DNA of 8,939 nt, from NCBI GenBank assembly GCA_945787925.1, contig CALZJY010000063.1, positions 1 through 8,939 on the forward strand, written 5' to 3'. A program made the position numbers and the translations under genes. Shown here one piece after another: positions 1 to 5,614 of the stretch. This DNA is from an uncultured Anaerosporobacter sp. (GTDB lineage Bacteria > Bacillota > Clostridia > Lachnospirales > Lachnospiraceae). How positions within the stretch are numbered: the first letter of the stretch is position 1; each line of letters opens with the position of its first letter. The notes under the pieces are model-generated. The model was not told the DNA's origin. It worked only from the letters and a program-made list of their open reading frames with translations, and did no database searches.

Positions 1-124
1 GTATCAACACCATTTTCGTGAATATATTTAAAACAGTAGACGGAATTAACTTTCCAAAGTAAAAAGTTCAATGACAAGATACGCATAGCAAAGCCATAGT
101 ATTTTTATGGCGACAAATGTGACG

Positions 125-131
125 AAGGAGG
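125..131 (+). promoter_or_regulatory. Ribosome binding site of the 246-aa gene
   Basis: AAGGAGG, six bases upstream of the ATG at 138, a near-perfect Shine-Dalgarno sequence that fixes the start of the first gene. No convincing sigma-A promoter could be recognised in 1-124. A weak inverted repeat (GCCATA at 93-98 with TATGGC at 106-111) lies just upstream and has no assigned role. Confidence 0.8.
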
Positions 132-137
132 AGAAGT

Positions 138-878
138 ATGAATATTTTAGATGCGGATTTTACACTTTACGAGATTGAACAAACTTTAGAGGAAAGATTC
201 AGGATGGAAGAAAAGATGCTTAGGACAATAGGTGACTTGGATTTATCTTATGAAGACTATAAGTACTTAGTATTGAAGTTAAAAGGAATCTCAAAGTACA
301 TGACAAGAATCGAAGTGTTCGAACAGTACAAGCTTAGTATCATCACGGCATTGGTATTCAGTATACGCTATGAAAAAAAACAGCCTTCTACCTTTATGGA
401 AATCCAAGAGATGTTAATGAAGATGCAACAACACCAATTGAGATTCTTTATTCGTATCAGTAGTAACGTTTTTCTAGAGTTGGGATTATCGACCTATGGT
501 GTGGAGATGAATACAATTGACGATGTGCTAGAAGTAATCACAATCCATGCTAATCTTTCAAAAGAAGAAGGGGAAACGATATTTCACATGCTAGATCAGT
601 ATTTCGAAAGTGGAGAAGATGTTTTGTTAGAAGAGGAACTGTATGAGAAGATGAATGAAGAGATTCACAAGGAACTTCCAAGTTCGTTACATAATACATT
701 CAATTTGTCTATTTGCTATATGTTGAAGGAGCTGTATGTAAGCTGTTGTTCCAAACGGTATACGCTTAGCCAGATCTTTGCAAGATTCAATCAGCTTTCT
801 AGACAATTGATTGAGCAGTGCTATGAGTGGACGAGGGAGATGAGAGCCAATCAGAGCTTGCTTGCACAAGCTCGCTAA
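138..878 (+). CDS. Hypothetical protein, 246 aa, mostly helical, family not recognised
   Basis: I do not recognise this protein. The start is well supported: AAGGAGG at 125-131 lies six bases before the ATG. The product is acidic and rich in Glu, Leu, Ile and Met, without a signal peptide or a convincing membrane segment, so it is probably cytoplasmic. Charged and hydrophobic residues alternate in a way typical of an all-helical fold. The first 35 residues (EIEQTLEERFRMEEKML) could be a short coiled coil. A Cys pair (CCS) lies near residue 207 in the C-terminal part, but there is no second Cys pair to suggest a metal site. I see no catalytic motif and no clear helix-turn-helix. A strong terminator follows within 40 bases, so the gene ends its own transcription unit. 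Base composition matches its neighbours, giving no sign of recent transfer. It is a real gene by length, ribosome binding site and terminator; its function is unknown. Confidence 0.85.
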   Translation: MNILDADFTLYEIEQTLEERFRMEEKMLRTIGDLDLSYEDYKYLVLKLKGISKYMTRIEVFEQYKLSIITALVFSIRYEKKQPSTFMEIQEMLMKMQQHQLRFFIRISSNVFLELGLSTYGVEMNTIDDVLEVITIHANLSKEEGETIFHMLDQYFESGEDVLLEEELYEKMNEEIHKELPSSLHNTFNLSICYMLKELYVSCCSKRYTLSQIFARFNQLSRQLIEQCYEWTREMRANQSLLAQAR

Positions 879-915
879 CGTTGAATGACCAGATAGCAAT
901 ATGCTAGATTTTATA

Positions 916-945
916 GAGCGCCACGAGTTCGTTGGCGCTCTTTTT
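916..945 (+). terminator. Rho-independent terminator after the 246-aa gene
   Basis: The arms GAGCGCCA (916-923) and TGGCGCTC (933-940) form a perfect 8-bp GC-rich stem with a 9-base loop, followed directly by TTTTT. This is a textbook intrinsic terminator about 38 bases after the stop codon. It separates the first gene from the aminopeptidase gene. Confidence 0.92.
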
Positions 946-981
946 ATTGCATAGGAAATTGCGAAGAATCCCCTATGCAAT
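946..981. repeat. 36-bp palindromic repeat, copy 1 (complete)
   Basis: ATTGCATAGG (946-955) is perfectly complementary to CCTATGCAAT (972-981). After a 2x2 mismatch (AA against CC), ATT (958-960) pairs with AAT (967-969), leaving a 6-base loop, GCGAAG. Thirteen of fifteen positions pair. The left half plus GCG (946-963) recurs exactly at 6940-6957, again directly behind a terminator T-tract. This looks like a small dispersed palindromic (REP-like) element. It has no coding capacity of its own. Confidence 0.65.
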
Positions 982-1025
982 TACGGGCCAGACTTGAAGA
1001 TGTCATATTTATAAGGAGAAGGGAT

Positions 1026-1031
1026 TATAAT
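1026..1031 (+). promoter_or_regulatory. Possible -10 box for the aminopeptidase gene
   Basis: A perfect TATAAT sits here, about 110 bases before the aminopeptidase start and downstream of the terminator at 916-945, where a promoter is expected. No good -35 hexamer lies 16-18 bases upstream (the best is TCATAT-like) and there is no extended -10 TG, so the assignment is weak. It overlaps the candidate small ORF region. Confidence 0.3.
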
Positions 1032-1065
1032 AAAAGCACGATGGATTGAAAGAGGAGGACGTGTT

Positions 1066-1119
1066 TTGGTTGATTTTGCTAAGGGAACACGCTACTATAG
1101 TAAAAAGAAGAAACTATAA
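1066..1119 (+). CDS. Candidate 17-codon ORF upstream of the M29 aminopeptidase
   Basis: A strong Shine-Dalgarno, AGAGGAGG at 1051-1058, has seven bases of spacing to a TTG at 1066. That TTG opens a 17-codon frame ending in TAA at 1117-1119 (peptide MVDFAKGTRYYSKKKKL if TTG is read as Met). The same frame stays open upstream to 1015, giving RWIERGGRVLVDFAKG-like sequence, but with only ATT or ATA as possible earlier starts near a second SD-like AAGGAG at 1013-1018. The peptide is very basic at its end. It could be a translated leader coupled to the next gene (21 bases before its ATG), a remnant of a longer gene, or chance. I know of no family match. Confidence 0.25.
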   Translation: MVDFAKGTRYYSKKKKL

Positions 1120-1140
1120 GTCATGGAGAAAGGCGGTACT

Positions 1141-3225
1141 ATGATAGAGTTAACTGACTTAATTAATGGAACTTGGAATGAAACATTAAGCGAACGCGAA
1201 GAACTCGCGGTAGAACGCATTCAGACCGTGGTGTTGGAAAATGAACTTTCCACTCCGTATAGTGAGTATTTTGTAACGCTTGCAAAATTTTTAATGGAAG
1301 TACGTTCAGTATATGATATGGCATGCAGCGGACAGCTTGCAACTCTTAGTATGGAGGAGTTAGAAGCCTTAAATCATAAGTTATATGACGACATCCTTCC
1401 GGAGCGATATGAGACATGCTATGGAAATCCAGAGTATGCATGTAAGATTTTTGGAGAAAAGATTGGAAAGCAGCTTTGCTTTTTATATACAGAGTTTAGA
1501 GGCCTGATCGTAGCAGCTTATGAAAAGAGACGCTATGACCTGTTAATCTATTCCGAATTATTTATTGAAATCTATTGTTATTTTACAGAAGTAAATGACG
1601 AGACGTATCATCTTGTAAAATCAGCCATCCGCTATTTTATGAACGATTACTGCGGATACCTTGTAGAGTATCGCGTAAGAGAGATGATTGACCCATCCAT
1701 GGATTTCGCAACAAAGATCATTATGGAATCCGATTTATCCGACCTTCGCTATCTATATGCATTTGGGGATTATGTCGGAGAAAACGAGATTGCGATTGCG
1801 AAATATCTAAATGAGAGAAGCGAAGAGGAAATCACGGCACTTGCAAGCACGTATACGAATGGGTTCCGTGATGGATTTGAAATCATGAACATCGACTTAT
1901 CGAAAAAGAGCGTGGTGAACATCCGTTACAGCATCGGATTTGAGCGTATTGTAAAAGAGGCCATCAAGCAATTTGCGGCAATGGGATTAGAGACAGTCGT
2001 ATATCGTACGGCATGCTATAGCATCAATAAGCGTCAAAACCTCCGCATCGGATATTTCTCTACCAGCCCAAACCGTCAGTTTGATTATGACCACAGATTC
2101 GATGATGCGATTTATCTTACAAAATCCTTCGTGGCAAGGAAGCTAGAAGCGCAGAAAAAGGCATATGAAGACTATAAGCAGCTCGCAAGAGGGTTTGCAG
2201 GTCCTGCGGTTATGGAAGTGTTTGGAGAGAGCAGATTCTATCCAGAAGCAAAAAAAGAAGCATTTTCTTTCAACGACCATCAAAGGGAGTTGACACGCGA
2301 ATATCGCCGTGAGTCTCAATTGATTGTAAATGAATATATGCCAAGTGATGAATACAGCTTTACGATCATTGCATATCCAATCCCTGAAATCGGTGAATGT
2401 TTTGAAGAAATCTTCAACGAGACAATTAAAGTGAATACATTAGATCAAACGGTATATCGTGAAATCCAAACGAAACTGATCGCAGCCCTTGACCAAGGGG
2501 AATTCGTGCATATCCAAGGTAGAAATGCCAATACGACGAATATCAAGATCAAGCTACATGAATTGCAAAATCCAGAAAAAGAGACCAATTTTGAAAACTG
2601 TCTTGCCGATGTGAACATTCCACTTGGGGAAGTGTTTACTTCTCCAATGCTAACAAAGACAAATGGAAGATATCATGTCACGAGAGTTTTCTTAAATGGA
2701 TTAGAATATGTCGACCTTACATTAGAGTTTAGAGATGGTATGGTAGTAGACTATACTTGTAAGAACTTTGAAACAGAGGAAGAGAATAAGAAGTTCATCA
2801 AAGAAAACTTATTATACAATCAAGAAACCCTTCCAATGGGCGAGCTTGCCATCGGCACGAATACGACTGCTTACAAAATGGGCAAAGTATTTGGAATCGA
2901 ACACCTCCTGCCAATCCTGATTGCAGAAAAGACAGGTCCGCATATCGCAATCGGGGACACTTGCTATCACATGAGTGAGGAAAACAGGGTGTATAATCCA
3001 GATGGAAAAGAAATCGTTGCCAAAGACAATGAATGTTCCATTCTAAGAAAGACAGAGATCGAGAAGGCATACTTTAACTGCCATACGGATATTACGATTC
3101 CATATGATGAATTAAAGGAAATCAGCGTAATCAAGCCAAATGGGGAACGTATCGTATTAATTGAAGAAGGAAGGTTCGTCCTTCCTGGTACAGAAGAACT
3201 GAATAAACCGTTAGACGAACGATAA
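1141..3225 (+). CDS. Peptidase family M29 (aminopeptidase T/S-like) protein with extra N-terminal domain
   Basis: This is probably a cytoplasmic metal-dependent aminopeptidase that removes N-terminal residues from peptides. The ATG at 1141 is chosen because AAAGGCGG (1129-1136) precedes it at good spacing. An in-frame ATG at 1123 (six more residues) has no clear SD. From 1141 the protein has 694 residues. Residues from about 235 resemble the M29 N-terminal region (YTNGFRDGFEI, then a Rossmann-like stretch to about 290), and the catalytic part covers about 440-690. The motifs expected to supply metal ligands are present: GEVFTSP (Glu497), MGELAIGTN (Glu568), GPHIAIG (His601) with Tyr609 after it, and CHTD (His648, Asp650); EKTG (Glu596) is also conserved in character. 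Usual M29 enzymes have about 400-415 residues, so the first 230, helical and unassigned, are an addition. There is no signal peptide. The gene appears to be transcribed alone. Confidence 0.82.
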   Translation: MIELTDLINGTWNETLSEREELAVERIQTVVLENELSTPYSEYFVTLAKFLMEVRSVYDMACSGQLATLSMEELEALNHKLYDDILPERYETCYGNPEYACKIFGEKIGKQLCFLYTEFRGLIVAAYEKRRYDLLIYSELFIEIYCYFTEVNDETYHLVKSAIRYFMNDYCGYLVEYRVREMIDPSMDFATKIIMESDLSDLRYLYAFGDYVGENEIAIAKYLNERSEEEITALASTYTNGFRDGFEIMNIDLSKKSVVNIRYSIGFERIVKEAIKQFAAMGLETVVYRTACYSINKRQNLRIGYFSTSPNRQFDYDHRFDDAIYLTKSFVARKLEAQKKAYEDYKQLARGFAGPAVMEVFGESRFYPEAKKEAFSFNDHQRELTREYRRESQLIVNEYMPSDEYSFTIIAYPIPEIGECFEEIFNETIKVNTLDQTVYREIQTKLIAALDQGEFVHIQGRNANTTNIKIKLHELQNPEKETNFENCLADVNIPLGEVFTSPMLTKTNGRYHVTRVFLNGLEYVDLTLEFRDGMVVDYTCKNFETEEENKKFIKENLLYNQETLPMGELAIGTNTTAYKMGKVFGIEHLLPILIAEKTGPHIAIGDTCYHMSEENRVYNPDGKEIVAKDNECSILRKTEIEKAYFNCHTDITIPYDELKEISVIKPNGERIVLIEEGRFVLPGTEELNKPLDER

Positions 3226-3238
3226 GAATAAACTGCTC

Positions 3239-3277
3239 CTAACCTTATTCATAATTAGTGGTTATGAATAAGGTTAG
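3239..3277. other. Perfect 16-bp hairpin between the aminopeptidase and pur operon
   Basis: The arms at 3239-3254 (CTAACCTTATTCATAA) and 3262-3277 are perfectly complementary around a 7-base loop, TTAGTGG. It lies 13 bases after the aminopeptidase stop and upstream of the pur promoter, where a terminator is expected, but no T-tract follows on either strand. It may stabilise the 3' end of the mRNA, act as a weak terminator, or be a protein-binding palindrome. Confidence 0.6.
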
Positions 3278-3298
3278 AGATTAGTATAAGAGGATATC

Positions 3299-3327
3299 TT
3301 GACATTTATTAATAAGGATAATAAATT
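3299..3327 (+). promoter_or_regulatory. Sigma-A-type promoter of the purEMND operon
   Basis: A perfect -35 TTGACA (3299-3304) is followed after exactly 17 bases by TAAATT (3322-3327), a reasonable -10. Transcription would start near 3334, giving a leader of about 57 bases before purE. That is too short to hold a purine riboswitch aptamer and expression platform. Confidence 0.65.
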
Positions 3328-3328
3328 A

Positions 3329-3370
3329 GTATATGTAAATTAATTGCGTTAATAAAACATTAACATATAC
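3329..3370. promoter_or_regulatory. Overlapping inverted repeats in the pur leader, possible operator
   Basis: Two nested dyads cover the predicted transcription start and leader. The outer one is GTATATGT (3329-3336) with ACATATAC (3363-3370). The inner one is GTTAATAAAACATTAAC (3348-3364), a 6-bp dyad around AAAAC. ATTAA (3339-3343) with TTAAT (3349-3353) offers a third, mutually exclusive pairing. Their position just after the -10 suits a repressor operator or a structured leader. It does not resemble the Bacillus PurR box. The regulator is unknown, and AT-rich DNA makes some dyads by chance. Confidence 0.35.
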
Positions 3371-3390
3371 ACAATAAAGGAGACAGTATT

Positions 3391-3906
3391 ATGGCTAAGA
3401 TAGGGATTTTAATGGGGAGCGATTCAGATTTAGAAATCATGAGTGGCGCAGCAAAAGTACTTGAGGAGTTAGGCATTGAGTATGAGATGACAATTATCTC
3501 TGCACACAGAATGCCAGACATCTTTTTTGACTATACAAACACTGCATTAGATCGAGGAATCACTTGTATCATCGCAGGTGCGGGCGGAGCAGCGCATTTA
3601 CCTGGTATGGCAGCAGCAATGTTCCCACTACCTGTCATCGGTGTGCCAATCATGACAAAAGGCTTAGGTGGTATGGATTCATTATATTCCATCGTGCAGA
3701 TGCCATCTGGTATTCCAGTAGCAACTGTTGCAATCAATGGTGCAAAGAATGCAGCATTATTAGCCGCAAAAATCCTTGCAACAAATGATAAAGAATTATT
3801 AGCAAAACTACAAGCATATGCAAAGACTATGAAAGAACAAGTAGTTGAAAAAGCAGACAGACTTGAAAAGTTAGGCTATGAAGAGTACTTAAATCAAATG
3901 AAATAG
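3391..3906 (+). CDS. purE: N5-carboxyaminoimidazole ribonucleotide mutase (PurE)
   Basis: PurE catalyses the carboxylation step that turns AIR, through N5-CAIR, into 4-carboxy-AIR in de novo purine synthesis in the cytoplasm. At 171 residues it has normal full length. The signature residues are in place: GSDSD (residues 9-13; Ser10 and Asp13 match the substrate-binding Ser and Asp), SAHRMP (37-42, with the catalytic His39 and Arg40), the glycine-rich GAGGAAHLPGM (63-73), and MDSLYSIVQMP (95-105), a pattern typical of class I mutases. The start is set by AAAGGAG at 3376-3382, eight bases before the ATG. It is first in an operon with purM, purN and purD, 33 bases ahead of purM. Class I PurE normally depends on PurK to make N5-CAIR, and purK is not in this window, so the source of substrate is unresolved here. 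Confidence 0.96.
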   Translation: MAKIGILMGSDSDLEIMSGAAKVLEELGIEYEMTIISAHRMPDIFFDYTNTALDRGITCIIAGAGGAAHLPGMAAAMFPLPVIGVPIMTKGLGGMDSLYSIVQMPSGIPVATVAINGAKNAALLAAKILATNDKELLAKLQAYAKTMKEQVVEKADRLEKLGYEEYLNQMK

Positions 3907-3939
3907 GCATGGAATTGGGAATATAGGAGGAAGACTAAT

Positions 3940-4965
3940 ATGGATTACAAAAAAGCAGGCGTGGATATTGAGGCAGGATACAAAGCAGTCGAATTAATGA
4001 AGGAACATGTAAAGAGCACGATGAGAAGTGAAGTTCTTGGTGGTCTTGGTGGATTTTCGGGTGCGTTTTCTTTAGAAGCGTTCAAAACAATGGAAAAACC
4101 AACGTTAGTTTCCGGTACAGACGGAGTAGGAACAAAATTAAAATTAGCATTTATCCTTGATAAACATGATACAATTGGTATCGACTGTGTAGCGATGTGT
4201 GTAAACGATATTGCATGTGCGGGTGGAGAACCATTATTCTTTTTAGACTACATAGCATGTGGAAAGAACGAACCTGAAAAGATTGCAACAATCGTAAGCG
4301 GTGTAGCAAACGGTTGTAAACAAGCGGGTGCAGCATTGATCGGTGGAGAAACAGCAGAAATGCCAGGATTTTATCCAGTAGACGAATACGACCTTGCAGG
4401 ATTTGCAGTAGGTATCGTAGATCAAGCCAACTTAATCGATGGTTCTGACTTAGAAGCAGGAGATGTATTAATCGGTATCGAGTCTTCCGGAATCCATAGC
4501 AACGGATATTCTTTAGTTCGTAAAGTATTCTCTATGCAAGAAGATGCATTAAATACGTATTATGAAAGTTTAGGAAAAACTTTAGGTGAAACACTTTTAA
4601 CTCCAACAAAAATCTATGTAAACGCATTAAAGAGCTTAAAGACTGGCGGAGTAAATGTAAAAGCATGTAGCCATATCACAGGTGGCGGTTTCTATGAAAA
4701 CATTCCAAGAATGTTAAAAGACGGCATGCATGCAGTGGTAAACAAAGCAAGCTATGAAATTCCTGCAATCTTCAAGATGTTATCCGTAGATGGTGATATC
4801 AAAGAAGAGATGATGTATAATACATACAACATGGGAATTGGTATGGTAATTGCAGTAAATAAAGATGAAGTTGAGAAAGCCATGAATCTCATTAAGATTG
4901 CCGGAGAAACACCACATATCATTGGTGAAATCAAGGCTGGAGAAAAGGGAGTAACCGTATGCTAA
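3940..4965 (+). CDS. purM: Phosphoribosylformylglycinamidine cyclo-ligase (AIR synthetase, PurM)
   Basis: PurM closes the imidazole ring, converting FGAM and ATP to AIR, the compound that PurE and its partner carboxylate. The protein has 341 residues, the usual length, and shows the PurM-family ATP-binding segments: SGTDGVGTK (58-66), VNDIACAGGEPLFFLDY (88-104), GGETAEMPGFY (135-145) and HITGGGFYENIPR (245-257). The glycine-rich LGGLGGFSGAF near the N terminus is also typical. AGGAGG at 3925-3930, nine bases from the ATG, defines the start. The stop codon overlaps the purN start in ATGCTAA (4959-4965), which suggests translational coupling between the two genes. Nothing in the protein looks broken. 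Confidence 0.97.
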   Translation: MDYKKAGVDIEAGYKAVELMKEHVKSTMRSEVLGGLGGFSGAFSLEAFKTMEKPTLVSGTDGVGTKLKLAFILDKHDTIGIDCVAMCVNDIACAGGEPLFFLDYIACGKNEPEKIATIVSGVANGCKQAGAALIGGETAEMPGFYPVDEYDLAGFAVGIVDQANLIDGSDLEAGDVLIGIESSGIHSNGYSLVRKVFSMQEDALNTYYESLGKTLGETLLTPTKIYVNALKSLKTGGVNVKACSHITGGGFYENIPRMLKDGMHAVVNKASYEIPAIFKMLSVDGDIKEEMMYNTYNMGIGMVIAVNKDEVEKAMNLIKIAGETPHIIGEIKAGEKGVTVC

Positions 4966-5600
4966 AAATAGCAGTACTTGTTTCTGGAGGTGGAACCAAC
5001 CTCCAGGCAATACTAGACGCCATTGAGAATGGCGTGATTACCAATGCGAGAGTAGAAGCGGTAATCAGCAATAAGAAAGATGCCTATGCACTTACAAGGG
5101 CAAAGGAACATGGAATTCGGTCATTTGCCGTGTCTCCAAAAGAGTATGAGACAAGAGAGGCGTTTGGCGAAGCGCTCTTATCAAAAATTAATGAGATCGC
5201 GCCAGATTTAATCGTGTTAGCTGGATTCTTAGTGATTCTTCCAGAAAAGCTAGTAATGCAGTACAAAAACCGAATGATCAACATCCATCCATCTTTAATC
5301 CCTTCGTTCTGTGGACCAGGATACTATGGATTAAAGGTGCATGAAGAAGCACTTGCACGTGGCGTGAAAGTGACAGGAGCAACGGTGCATTTTGTAGATG
5401 GTGGTTGTGATACCGGTCCGATCATCATGCAAAAGGCAGTTGAGGTAGAACAAGGAGATACTCCAGAAACACTACAACGACGAGTGATGGAACAGGCAGA
5501 ATGGATCATACTTCCAAAGACAATCGATATGATTGCCAATGGAAAGGTACAGGTTTGTGATGGCAAAGTAGTACTCGAGCAAGAAGCAATGACAAAATAG
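4959..5600 (+). CDS. purN: Phosphoribosylglycinamide formyltransferase, folate-dependent (PurN)
   Basis: PurN transfers a formyl group from 10-formyltetrahydrofolate to GAR, giving FGAR, the third step of the pathway. The 213 residues match the family. Visible motifs are the GAR phosphate-binding loop VSGGGTNLQAI (8-18), the NIHPSLIPSF segment holding catalytic Asn108 and His110, and HFVDGGCDTGPII (144-156), where Asp151 aligns with the catalytic Asp of the E. coli enzyme. SFCGPGYYG (116-124) carries a Cys-containing loop variant I associate with clostridial PurN. The ATG overlaps the last 7 bases of purM; AAGGGAG about seven bases upstream, inside purM, can serve as its ribosome binding site. 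Only 14 bases separate it from purD. Confidence 0.96.
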   Translation: MLKIAVLVSGGGTNLQAILDAIENGVITNARVEAVISNKKDAYALTRAKEHGIRSFAVSPKEYETREAFGEALLSKINEIAPDLIVLAGFLVILPEKLVMQYKNRMINIHPSLIPSFCGPGYYGLKVHEEALARGVKVTGATVHFVDGGCDTGPIIMQKAVEVEQGDTPETLQRRVMEQAEWIILPKTIDMIANGKVQVCDGKVVLEQEAMTK

Positions 5601-5614
5601 ATGGAGGGATCAAG

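Noticed and set aside
1..124. Possible sporulation-type promoter (TGAATA at 19-24) or the end of an upstream gene.
   Set aside because: No matching -10 element at the right distance and no open frame with coding character; too weak to list.
687..980. Minus-strand frame over the end of the first gene, and a similar one at 6694-7002, sharing a short AISYAIK-like peptide with a third frame at 6780-7034.
   Set aside because: The shared peptide comes only from the duplicated palindromic repeat read backwards through terminators. There is no SD and no protein-like composition, and they overlap real genes.
1123..1140. Upstream ATG at 1123 as the start of the aminopeptidase.
   Set aside because: No SD at suitable spacing before 1123, whereas AAAGGCGG precedes the ATG at 1141. 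The six-residue difference does not affect the annotation of function, and 1123 remains possible.
3278..3390. Purine (guanine/adenine) riboswitch upstream of purE.
   Set aside because: The transcribed leader is only about 57 bases and the conserved aptamer core is not visible; the sequence before it contains the promoter.
3531..3788. Alternative frames on both strands inside purE, and similar ones inside purM, purN and purD.
   Set aside because: These overlap genes with complete family motifs and lack ribosome binding sites.
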